Origin: Bryobacterales bacterium
GTDB lineage: Bacteria; Acidobacteriota; Terriglobia; Bryobacterales; Bryobacteraceae
Reading direction: 5' to 3'
NCBI GenBank assembly: GCA_016721425.1
Contig: JADKID010000024.1
Location: 50,639-114,638 of the forward strand
Length of the DNA stretch: 64,000 bases
This document shows, in pieces, positions 38,214 to 45,566 of this stretch. The translations under genes were made by a program, and so were the position numbers. The first letter of the stretch is position 1, and the number at the start of each line of letters is the position of its first letter. The notes below the pieces were generated by a model. The model saw only the letters and a program-made list of their open reading frames with translations. It did no database searches and was not told the DNA's origin.

Positions 38214-38243
38214 CGAGGGGACGGTCTACTGGATTCCCAGAAG

Positions 38244-38266
38244 GAGGGCGGCCTGGCACCGCCCTC
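38244..38266 (+). terminator. probable terminator hairpin after the receptor gene
   Basis: GAGGGCGG (38244-38251) pairs with CCGCCCTC (38259-38266) around a 7-base loop, 31 bases after the receptor stop. There is no T run after it, so strength is uncertain; it may be a rho-independent-like or structural 3' end. Confidence 0.5.
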
Positions 38267-38285
38267 GGCCCGCTACACTCGAGAC

Positions 38286-38510
38286 GTGGAAGAAGACAGC
38301 GGGAGGGATCAGGAGGAGCGGCTACGCCGTCAGGCTGGGCTGTGCGGCTGGTGTGTCCATGTGCGCGTCCTGGTGAGTGACAAGGGCAGTGTCTTCGCGC
38401 AATGTGGCCTTGGGTTGATCAACCCGGCGTTTCCAAAGTATCCGCATCTGCCGGTGCTGCGGTGCGTGGGTTGGATGGAGGCACCGCCTACGGCGCCCGC
38501 TGCACGTTAA
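38286..38510 (+). CDS. small cysteine-containing protein of unknown function
   Basis: 74 residues from a GTG start. The core pattern is CGWC near residue 19, RVLVSDKGSVFAQCGL, then FPKYPHLPVLRCVGW. The spacing of Cys pairs with FPKYPxLPVLxCxG is one I associate with a small family common in acidobacteria; four Cys (about 19, 22, 39, 59) could bind zinc or a cluster. The N-terminal ~15 residues are acidic and variable. The 3' end overlaps the convergent propeller-protein gene by 23 bases. The function is unknown; the coding call rests on the motif pattern rather than length. Confidence 0.65.
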   Translation: MEEDSGRDQEERLRRQAGLCGWCVHVRVLVSDKGSVFAQCGLGLINPAFPKYPHLPVLRCVGWMEAPPTAPAAR

Positions 38511-40266
38511 TCACAAGCGGGTCGCTTTGCTGGGCATTGGCGAGCGATCGCACCTGGAACACATAGAGGCCGGGTCGCAGCGTGTCCGGGACTTGGGCGT
38601 TGATCTGATTTGGCGTAACGGAAATCAGAGGCAGGGGCAAGTCATTCATCACGACGCACGAGCCACCCAGGACGCCAGGCAAGGGGATCTGATCCGCCGT
38701 GCCGGGCAAGCCGAGGTTTTGCCCGCTGATGGTAACGAAACTGCCCGGACGGAGGTTCTGTGTGCCATCCACCGAGTTCACGATGCCGCGCGAGCCCAGC
38801 GGGATGGCGGGACGCGAGTTGGCAGTGTTCTGGGCCAGCGATATGACGCTCAGGCCGGACAGGGTGATGGCGTACGCAAAGCCGCGGGCCTGATCGACCA
38901 CCATCCAGCGGGCGGGCACGTTGGCCCGCGTCTGCCCCAGCAGCGTCGTGGTGGGGTTCTCGGGAATGACGCCCAGGATCTGTTCCGATGAGTTCGTGAC
39001 GTTCACGAGTTCCAGAGTGGCGCGCGCCTCGTCCCGGGATGCGGTCGGGTTGAGATTCGCGCGCACGGGCAAGGTCATGCGCACGAAGGAGTTCTCGTCC
39101 ACAGGTGCGACCGCGGCCACATTGCGCGTGGCGCCCGGCTTTTCTGCTCCGCCAACTACAGAGAGCGAGCTATTCAGGATGAGGCCGTTGGCCAGCATGA
39201 AGGCGTTTTGGGGTGCGATACCTAGGGGGCCGTAGTACATGCCTGTGATCGGCGCGGAGAAGAGCTGGCGCGTGGCTGTGTAGGTGTCGGCGAGGGCATC
39301 GTAAAGATAGCCGGCGCCGTTGCCGCCCAGCAGCATTACCTGGCTGAAATCAGACGAGCCGATCATGAAGCGCGGTCCAGTGATCGGAGTTTGCGCGCCA
39401 TTGGCCTGAAGTCCAAGAATGACGCTGGGATCTCGCGGCAGGGCTTTGTTGCCGATCACCTTCCACACCGTGCCGTTCGTCATCACGAACTGGAGTCCGC
39501 TGAGACCCATAGCTAGAGTCTGAGGCGCGCTCAGCGCCGCGTTACCGGCTCGCGGAAGAGGGGGGAATTCGATCTCGCCGGAATAGCGGTTGAGCTCCAG
39601 GTCCACTATGCCGATACCCTCTGTGCCGCCGGTGTCACCAGTCACGCCCGCGCTACACGCCACATAGAGCGTGCTGCCGTCGCTGCCCATCGCCATCTGT
39701 TGCGGCATCTGGCAGACATCGATGGGGTCCAGCAGTCGGCTGAGGCGGACGTCAAAGACCTCAATGCGATTGAAGCCTGAGTTGGCCAGGTAGACGCGCC
39801 CGCGCGAGTCGTCGATCAGGATGTCACGCAGGCCGTGATTGGCATTCAGGGCCGTCGGAATCGGATAGATGATGCCCCTCATGTCCGGCGTACGGTAGTT
39901 CATGAAGACCTTGATCCGGTTGGGGATGTTGATGGCTTCGGCAGAGATCAGGTCAATGGTCAGGGGATTTCCGGAGAGGCCGTTGTTGAAACTGAGATTG
40001 GTGCCAGGCTGGCGGACCACTCCGCTGCGGCCTGGGTCCATGGTGAGCTTGATGGCAGAGGGCGCCAGGCCGCTCTCCGCCTGCGCGATGAGAGCGGAGT
40101 TGAGCGCGGGCACGGCGAATGTGAGCTTGCCCTGTCCCAGATTGTTCACCCGCAAGCGGGCCGTGGCGATGCCGCGGTTGCAGTCGTCCACCGCCAGAAA
40201 GACGGTGGTGGTTTCCGGCTGGATGATCGGATACTCGTACAGGCGCGAAAGCGGCAAGTGAATCAA
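38488..40266 (-). CDS. C-terminal part of interrupted propeller protein, with Solibacter-type C-terminal domain
   Basis: Reading frame of 592 residues from a TTG, in the same frame as and directly downstream of the 365-residue frame ending at 40297; between them is one TGA. It contains a YncE/YVTN-like propeller part (IDDSRGRVYLANSGFNRIEV, DGSTLYVACSAG) and a C-terminal ~90-residue domain (RPGSFVTISGQNLG, SVTPNQINAQVPDTLRPGLY) of the type called the Solibacter C-terminal domain. No signal peptide lies at its own start, so alone it would stay in the cytoplasm and is unlikely to be a proper separate gene. The conserved residues WGLSESGLIHLPLS span the presumed join. Confidence 0.75.
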   Translation of the reverse strand: MIHLPLSRLYEYPIIQPETTTVFLAVDDCNRGIATARLRVNNLGQGKLTFAVPALNSALIAQAESGLAPSAIKLTMDPGRSGVVRQPGTNLSFNNGLSGNPLTIDLISAEAINIPNRIKVFMNYRTPDMRGIIYPIPTALNANHGLRDILIDDSRGRVYLANSGFNRIEVFDVRLSRLLDPIDVCQMPQQMAMGSDGSTLYVACSAGVTGDTGGTEGIGIVDLELNRYSGEIEFPPLPRAGNAALSAPQTLAMGLSGLQFVMTNGTVWKVIGNKALPRDPSVILGLQANGAQTPITGPRFMIGSSDFSQVMLLGGNGAGYLYDALADTYTATRQLFSAPITGMYYGPLGIAPQNAFMLANGLILNSSLSVVGGAEKPGATRNVAAVAPVDENSFVRMTLPVRANLNPTASRDEARATLELVNVTNSSEQILGVIPENPTTTLLGQTRANVPARWMVVDQARGFAYAITLSGLSVISLAQNTANSRPAIPLGSRGIVNSVDGTQNLRPGSFVTISGQNLGLPGTADQIPLPGVLGGSCVVMNDLPLPLISVTPNQINAQVPDTLRPGLYVFQVRSLANAQQSDPLVINVQRAP

Positions 40267-40296
40267 GCCGGACTCTGACAGCCCCCAGGCGTCTGA

Positions 40297-40299
40297 TCA
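40297..40299 (-). other. in-frame TGA interrupting a ~968-codon gene (38488-41394)
   Basis: Reading the reverse strand gives SRLVITSD, then TGA, then SDAWGLSESGLIHLPLS, with the same frame open for 1098 bases before and 1809 after. One base change (GGA to TGA) would explain it, giving ITSDGSDAW. Either a nonsense mutation or a sequence error. Confidence 0.8.
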
Positions 40300-41394
40300 A
40301 TCGGAGGTGATCACCAGGCGGGAGACGATCGATTCCGGCAGTTTGATGCCGAGCTGAATGCCCAGATTGCGGGCGCTGGAGATGAGCAGAATGGAGGAGA
40401 GCGGCCGTGCGGCAGGCACCGTGGTAGCGGCCTGATTGAAGGCGCTGTAGAGGGTGGCACCGTCGGGCGAATAGACCGCACCGCCGATATTCTGAAGAGA
40501 GTTGAAGGCGCCGAAAGCGGCAGGGAAGGGGAACGGGGAATTGACAGTGGACTGCTGTGCTGTAACGGCAAGGGTGCGGGTGTCGTACTGCGTAAAGCCG
40601 GCCATGAACTTCGCGCCATCCGGTGACATGGCCAGTGTGGTGGATTGCCCGGTCACGTTCCGGCTATTGAGGATCACTCCGCTGGCTACCTCATAGACGA
40701 ACGCGATTGTGCTGGCGCCGGCGTTTGTGACATTGAGGCCGATGATGAACTGGCCGTCCGGCGTGCGCGCCATTTTGCTGAAGAATTGCGTGCCGGCCCG
40801 GCCGTTTACTGCCGTGGCAGGCAGCGTTGGCGGCGTCACAGGTGGCGACGGGACGGGCAGAGAGAGCACCTGCTGGGTGGTCTGGCTCTGGTCATAGAGC
40901 AGCAGCGTGTTCAGCGCATTGTTGGTTCCTGTGCCGAGCGTGGTGATCAGAACCCGCCCATCGCCACCCACCTCCACGCCCTGAGGCCGCGCCGGTAGGG
41001 GCACGGTTGCCGTCACCTGATTGCCGCCGAGATCGATGACGCTCAACGAGGAATCCGGTGCGATCTGAGTGCCTGCGTTGGTGACATAAAGATACTGCTT
41101 GTCCGGAGACATGGCCGCGGAGAGCGGACCCCGTCCCACCTGGATGTTCATCACTCGGGAGTTCGTGCCGTAGTCCCAGATCTCCACCCGGTTGGCGTTC
41201 TGGTTCACCAGGTAGAGACGTCCCCTGGATTCGTCCAGGACGATATCGGCGGGTGTTCCACCCAGCCGAATCACCTCACCAAACGTGGCCCCGGTGGTCT
41301 GCGCATCGAGGCGTGCAGGGGCCAGCAGAAGTAGGAATCCGGTCAGGGCCGCGACGATCCGCGGCGCCGTTTCGCAGGTGCGTTGCACAGACAT
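40297..41394 (-). CDS. N-terminal part of interrupted secreted beta-propeller protein
   Basis: 365 residues with a signal peptide (IVAALTGFLLLLAPARLDAQ). Propeller blades of the YVTN/YncE kind follow (LDESRGRLYLVNQNANRVEI, SPDKQYLYVTNAG, RPQGVEVGGDGRVLITTLG, TLAMSPDGAKFMAGF, AVYSPDGATLYSAF). The frame ends at a TGA after VITSD, where the sequence would continue into the next blade. With the downstream half, the whole protein is about 968 residues, a typical size for the acidobacterial secreted propeller proteins. The expected role is binding at the cell surface; no enzyme site is visible. Confidence 0.8.
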   Translation of the reverse strand: MSVQRTCETAPRIVAALTGFLLLLAPARLDAQTTGATFGEVIRLGGTPADIVLDESRGRLYLVNQNANRVEIWDYGTNSRVMNIQVGRGPLSAAMSPDKQYLYVTNAGTQIAPDSSLSVIDLGGNQVTATVPLPARPQGVEVGGDGRVLITTLGTGTNNALNTLLLYDQSQTTQQVLSLPVPSPPVTPPTLPATAVNGRAGTQFFSKMARTPDGQFIIGLNVTNAGASTIAFVYEVASGVILNSRNVTGQSTTLAMSPDGAKFMAGFTQYDTRTLAVTAQQSTVNSPFPFPAAFGAFNSLQNIGGAVYSPDGATLYSAFNQAATTVPAARPLSSILLISSARNLGIQLGIKLPESIVSRLVITSD

Positions 41395-41513
41395 GGTTAA
41401 TCAGTTAGTCTAAACCCTACCGTCCTGCTGAAGTTGCTTGCCAGACCGAAACCTTGCTCGATCGGAAGGGTTTAGGTTCTCTGGTCAGGAAGCCCTCCAG
41501 ACCTGTGTCAAAC

Positions 41514-41870
41514 ATGAAGATTCGAGTGTACAACCGAACCCGGGAATCCGTCGTGGCCGAATGTGCCGATGTCGCCAACACCAGCGAGACCCGTCGCGAG
41601 GGACTTTTAAAGCGCACCGGCCTGGCGCCGGGCGAGGGGCTTTGGATTTCGCCGTGCGAGGCGGTCCACTGCTTCTTCATGAAGTTCACGATAGACGTCA
41701 TCTATCTGAACAAGAAGAAAGAAGTGGTCAAGGTCCGGCCGTCGCTGAAGCCGTGGCGCATCTCAGGCTGCCTGCGGGCGCACTCTGTGCTGGAGCTGCC
41801 GGAAGGCCGGATTGCAGCGACGGGCACTGCGCCCGGCGACCAGTTGGAATTTGAGAAAGTAGACGGTTGA
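41514..41870 (+). CDS. DUF192-family protein
   Basis: 118 residues. IRVYNRTRESVVAECADVAN is followed by TRREGLLKRTGLAPGEGLWI, HCFFMKFTIDVIYLNKKKEV and SVLELPEGRIAATGTAPGDQL, which match DUF192 almost completely. The start is at the ATG where the conserved region begins; 20 upstream in-frame residues are not conserved. Structures of DUF192 members show a compact beta fold without known activity. The gene overlaps the TadD-like lipoprotein gene by one base and opens the Tad pilus locus, as often seen for this family in related bacteria, so a role linked to pilus assembly is possible. Confidence 0.87.
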   Translation: MKIRVYNRTRESVVAECADVANTSETRREGLLKRTGLAPGEGLWISPCEAVHCFFMKFTIDVIYLNKKKEVVKVRPSLKPWRISGCLRAHSVLELPEGRIAATGTAPGDQLEFEKVDG

Positions 41871-42871
41871 TGCGGTTTACGGCTGTCCTGTTCTTCACTG
41901 CAATCCTGATGGGCTGTGCGAAGCGCTCGGCTCTGGCGCCGGTGGCTGCTCCGCCGCAACCGGCCGTGCGTGCTGCGATGCAAAGGCAGACCCGCAACGC
42001 CGTGATCGCGGGAGAGGGCGACGAGCAGGTGAAGATCCTGCGGCAACGGCTCGCCATCGCGCCGGAGGCCAATGAAATTCGAGTGCAATTGGCGGAGCGC
42101 TATGACGCCTCCGGTTTTTCCGATGTGGCGCTGGAGCATATCCGGCTGGCCCGCACGCGAGATCCGCAGCGGCTGGAGCTTCTGTTGATAGAGGTGGGGC
42201 TGCTGCGGAAGTTGGAGTTGCCCGGGCAGGCCGCCGGGCTGATCAGCGCGTTCCTGGCCGGCCAAGACGCTCCGAATAGCGAGTTATTGGCCTGGTTGGG
42301 CATCACGTCGGATGAGGCAGGTGATCTGCCGGGCGGCGAACGCGCCCACCGAGCCGCGCTCACGCTGTCGCCGGCCGAGGATTCCCTGCACAACAATCTG
42401 GGCTACAATCTGATGCTGCAACGCCGCTATGTCGAGGCTGCGGTTGAGTTCGAAACGGCCTTGCGTCTGAACCAGCGATCCGAGACGGCGCGGAGCAATC
42501 TGGCGCGAGCGATGGCGGCCCGTACGGAGAATCCAGATCCGACTGGCGCCGTGGCACACTGGTCGCTGGCGGTGGAACCGGCGGCGGCGCACAGCAATCT
42601 GGCGGCGGCCTTGATCGATCAGGGCCAGTACCAGAAGGCTCGCGACGAAATTGCGATTGCGCTACGCTATCGCCGGGACTATTGGCCCGCGTTAAGGAAT
42701 CTGGAGTTGGTGGCCGAGCTGGACGGGCGTCCGGCCGAGTTGCCGGCCAATTTGCGTGAATCGCCTTGGCGTCGATTTACGGCATCGTGCAAACGAGTTT
42801 TTGTACAGACACAGGAGGAGGATCCGGGGCGGCCTACGTCTGGCAGGCTGAACACCCGGGCCTCGCGATAG
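41870..42871 (+). CDS. TPR-repeat lipoprotein, TadD-like
   Basis: 333 residues. Lipoprotein signal FTAVLFFTAILMGCAKRS with a lipobox Cys at ~16. Several tetratricopeptide-like repeats follow (NEIRVQLAERYDASGFSDVA; HNNLGYNLMLQRRYVEAAVE; AHSNLAAALIDQGQYQKARD). TadD of Tad loci is exactly such a TPR lipoprotein, and its location between DUF192 and flp fits. It may help assemble the secretin in the outer membrane. The ATG overlaps the DUF192 stop by one base (TGATG). The tail has a Cys (ASCKRVFVQTQ). Identity with TadD is inferred from domain type and place. Confidence 0.85.
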   Translation: MRFTAVLFFTAILMGCAKRSALAPVAAPPQPAVRAAMQRQTRNAVIAGEGDEQVKILRQRLAIAPEANEIRVQLAERYDASGFSDVALEHIRLARTRDPQRLELLLIEVGLLRKLELPGQAAGLISAFLAGQDAPNSELLAWLGITSDEAGDLPGGERAHRAALTLSPAEDSLHNNLGYNLMLQRRYVEAAVEFETALRLNQRSETARSNLARAMAARTENPDPTGAVAHWSLAVEPAAAHSNLAAALIDQGQYQKARDEIAIALRYRRDYWPALRNLELVAELDGRPAELPANLRESPWRRFTASCKRVFVQTQEEDPGRPTSGRLNTRASR

Positions 42872-42888
42872 CAGGGAGCATATCAACG

Positions 42889-43086
42889 ATGGACTATGTG
42901 ATGCGGCAGATTTTGATTCGCCTCGCCAGAGACGAGAAGGGCCAGGACCTGGTGGAGTACGCGCTCATCGTAGCGGCGGTGGGGTTGGCGCTGATTACCA
43001 CGGTCAATCAGCTCTCCACGGCAATTGTGAGCCTGTATTCCAGCATTACGCAGGGCCTCACAAGCATTGGCGCCTCAGGACAGTAG
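42889..43086 (+). CDS. flp: Flp-type pilin
   Basis: 65 residues: the major pilin of Tad pili. The leader ends in a KGQDLVEYALIVAAVGLALI processing and hydrophobic segment (Gly before the cut, then Glu at +5 and Tyr at +6 as in Flp pilins), with a short C-terminal part (SSITQGLTSIGASGQ). The ATG at 42889 has a GGGAG site upstream. The short length and the motif are diagnostic. It is followed directly by a large membrane-protein gene whose start overlaps its end by 20 bases. Confidence 0.93.
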   Translation: MDYVMRQILIRLARDEKGQDLVEYALIVAAVGLALITTVNQLSTAIVSLYSSITQGLTSIGASGQ

Positions 43087-44629
43087 CCCGGAGGAGGGGC
43101 AGCGCGCATCCGGCGCTGTCTGGCGCTGGCTGGCGCCAGATCTGGCGATGGCTCTGGCCACTCTGACGCTCTTCACCTGCCTGTTTCTGTTTGGCGGCTC
43201 GGCGCGGTTGTTTCGGGATTCCGATACGGGCTGGCATGTGCGCACGGGTGAGATGATCCTCGCCGAGGCAGCCGTGCCGCGGTCCGATCCCTATTCGCTC
43301 ACGCGGTCAGGCCAGCCCTGGATGGCGTGGGAATGGGCATCGGACGTGGCGATGGGCGCGCTGCATCGGGCTGTTGGATTGCGGGGTGTAGCGTGGCTCT
43401 ACGGGCTCATCATCGCGGCGTCTGTGTGGCTGTGGGTCCGGCTCAGCTGGACGACCGGCGGCGATTTCCTGCTGACCTGCGCCTGGATGCCGTGGGTCTG
43501 GACCACCGCGGGCCTGCACTGGCTGGCGCGGCCGCATCTGATTGGATGGGTGTGGCTGATGCTGGCGGTGATGGCCGCGGAACGGATCTCGGTCCGGTTC
43601 GTGCCGCGGCACGGATGGATGGCGTTTGTGCTGGCGGCAGCGTGGGCAAACACCCACGCGAGCTTTGTTCTTGGATTTGTTGTGCTGGCGCTGTATGCGC
43701 TGGGAGAGCTCACGGCATGGCTTCTTTGGAAAAGCGGCGATCTGCGGCGGGCGCGTTGGTATGCGCTGGTGCTGCTGTGCGCCGCGCCTGGCACTCTGCT
43801 CAACCCCTACGGATGGGCGCTGCACGTCCACGTCTTTCGCTACCTCCGCGACACGGAACTGCTGAGCCGCGTGGCCGAATTTCAGAGTTTCAACTTCCAC
43901 TCCGATGGCGCCGGAGCGGTGCTGGCTGTGCTGCTGGTGACGCTGGCCGGCGCGGCGTGCGCCGCCGCTCATCGCGCCACGGGGCGGAGCTTCGTGCTGC
44001 TGTTCTTTGCGGTACTGGCCATCCGCTCGGCGCGCGGCTTGCCGCTGCTGGCCATGTGCGCGTTGCCGCTGGCCAACGGATCCATCACGCTGGCGCTGCT
44101 GCGGGTGCGCGAGCTCCGGCCCATTCCGCAATGGGCGTTGGACGGCTTTCTGCGCTACTCCGGCAATCTGCGGAAGTTGGACGCCGGGCTGCGCGGGTGG
44201 GCCGTTGCTCCTCTGGCAGCCGTCGCGGCGTGGTTGATTCTCTCGATCCCCACGGTGGCCGCCCGCTCCAGTTTCCCGCGGGACGAGTTTCCTGTGGACG
44301 CATCGGCGCGAGTGGCCGGGTTGCCGCGCGACGCGCGCGTTCTGGCGCCCGACAAATACGGCGGCTATCTTATCTATCGTTTTGCGGGAGAGCGGAAGGT
44401 CTACTTCGACGGCCGCAGCGATTTCTATGGCGCGGAGTACATGAAAGCCTATCTCCGCTTGATGGAGGTGCGGCCCGGGTGGCGTCAGCAAATCCGGCAG
44501 TTCGCCTTCACCCACGCGCTGTTGCCGGTGGACGCGCCATTGCGGGCAGGGCTGGAATCGAGCGGCTGGCAGATTGTGTATCAAGACAAAGTGGCGGTGC
44601 TGCTGGCAGCTCCGCCGGAATGGCATTGA
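43067..44629 (+). CDS. polytopic membrane protein, glycosyltransferase-C-like, in the Tad locus
   Basis: About 520 residues, roughly 10-12 membrane helices, then a C-terminal soluble ~120 residues (DKYGGYLIYRFAGERKVYFD, GRSDFYG, QQIRQFAFTHALLPVD). An acidic RDSDTGWHVRTGEMIL loop after the first helix is like the catalytic loop of GT-C-fold mannosyl/arabinosyltransferases; the WGGYLIYR/YFDGRSDFYG pattern is shared by uncharacterised membrane proteins. The frame begins at a TTG overlapping the flp end; an ATG at 43148 is also possible and a GGAGGAGG site lies at 43090-43097 between them, so the start is uncertain. It could glycosylate the pilin or a lipid carrier. Confidence 0.75.
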   Translation: MAPQDSSPEEGQRASGAVWRWLAPDLAMALATLTLFTCLFLFGGSARLFRDSDTGWHVRTGEMILAEAAVPRSDPYSLTRSGQPWMAWEWASDVAMGALHRAVGLRGVAWLYGLIIAASVWLWVRLSWTTGGDFLLTCAWMPWVWTTAGLHWLARPHLIGWVWLMLAVMAAERISVRFVPRHGWMAFVLAAAWANTHASFVLGFVVLALYALGELTAWLLWKSGDLRRARWYALVLLCAAPGTLLNPYGWALHVHVFRYLRDTELLSRVAEFQSFNFHSDGAGAVLAVLLVTLAGAACAAAHRATGRSFVLLFFAVLAIRSARGLPLLAMCALPLANGSITLALLRVRELRPIPQWALDGFLRYSGNLRKLDAGLRGWAVAPLAAVAAWLILSIPTVAARSSFPRDEFPVDASARVAGLPRDARVLAPDKYGGYLIYRFAGERKVYFDGRSDFYGAEYMKAYLRLMEVRPGWRQQIRQFAFTHALLPVDAPLRAGLESSGWQIVYQDKVAVLLAAPPEWH

Positions 44630-44636
44630 GGTCAAT

Positions 44637-45566
44637 ATGGACCGGCAGAGAATACTGATCATCTTCGGAGCGGCATGGATCTCCGCCGCGCTGCTGACCT
44701 GGTTTTTCTGGTCGCGCACCAGCGCGCCGCAAGCGGAAAAGACCGTCAAAGTGGTGGCCGCCATCCGCGACATGGCCGCGGGGCAAAAACTGAAGCCAGG
44801 GGATCTCAAGACCATCGCCATGCCGGCCAAGGACCTGCCCAAACTCGCACTGCTGGATCCGCAGCTCGCCTCGGGCCGCGCCTTGCTCTACCCGGTGATG
44901 GCCAACGAGCCGCTCTCTTCCAATAAGCTCAGCTCCGCCACCGGCGCCGATGGTCTGCCCGCCACCATTGAGATGGGGATGCGCGCCGTATCTATCCCCA
45001 TTGCCGACGTGAGCGGCGTGGCCGGACTGATCCAGCCGCGTTCCCACGTCGATGTCCTGTTCACGCGGCCTGGCTCCATGGCCGAAGCAATGACCACAGT
45101 CGTATTGGAGGATGCTGTCGTCCTCTCCATCGGCCGCAACACCGAAGTGGCCCCCGCCGCCGCTCCACAGGCCGGGACCGGCGCGCCGGCCGCCACTCCC
45201 AACATCAGCGTCACCCAGACCCGCGCTGTCACCCTTCTGGTTACGCCGGAGGATGCCCGCAAGGTGGAACTTGCCAAGAATCAGGGACGTCTCAGCCTGG
45301 CGTTGCGCAATCCGCTCGACAAGTCGCGCATCGAGAACAATCAGGCCGTCACGGCCGAGGTGTTGGATCCGCAGCTCTTCACTCGCGTACGCCGGCCTCT
45401 GGCTGTGGGCGGCGCGCCCGGAACCGCGGTTCGTGATCCGCAAGCCTGGGCCGCGCTCACAGGCGCTGAACCCGCGAAGAAGACGGAGAAGAAAGAGCCA
45501 CCCAAGCCGCGAGTCGTGGTCGATGTTTTCCGCGGTGATAAGCATCTGCAGGAGACTTTTCAATAA
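44637..45566 (+). CDS. cpaB: Flp pilus assembly protein CpaB/RcpC
   Basis: 309 residues. A membrane anchor (ILIIFGAAWISAALLTWFFW) is followed by a SAF/CBM-like domain (VVAAIRDMAAGQKLKPGDLK), then GMRAVSIPIADVSGVAGLIQ and HVDVLF, the RcpC/CpaB signature, and RAVTLLVTPEDARKVELAKN. It is the periplasmic partner of the secretin in Tad machines. The ATG follows GAGG (44628-44631); the C-terminal region is Lys/Pro-rich. Its stop overlaps the secretin start by one base (TAATG). The assignment is secure from motif and order. Confidence 0.94.
   Translation: MDRQRILIIFGAAWISAALLTWFFWSRTSAPQAEKTVKVVAAIRDMAAGQKLKPGDLKTIAMPAKDLPKLALLDPQLASGRALLYPVMANEPLSSNKLSSATGADGLPATIEMGMRAVSIPIADVSGVAGLIQPRSHVDVLFTRPGSMAEAMTTVVLEDAVVLSIGRNTEVAPAAAPQAGTGAPAATPNISVTQTRAVTLLVTPEDARKVELAKNQGRLSLALRNPLDKSRIENNQAVTAEVLDPQLFTRVRRPLAVGGAPGTAVRDPQAWAALTGAEPAKKTEKKEPPKPRVVVDVFRGDKHLQETFQ

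Noticed and set aside
40297..40299. TGA as a selenocysteine codon
   Set aside because: The protein is a beta-propeller with no redox site there, no downstream selenocysteine element is evident, and a Gly codon one base away explains it.
43307..44842. 511-codon reverse frame and 443-codon forward frame over the Tad membrane protein
   Set aside because: Neither has motifs, and the hydrophobic helix pattern is only in the frame annotated.
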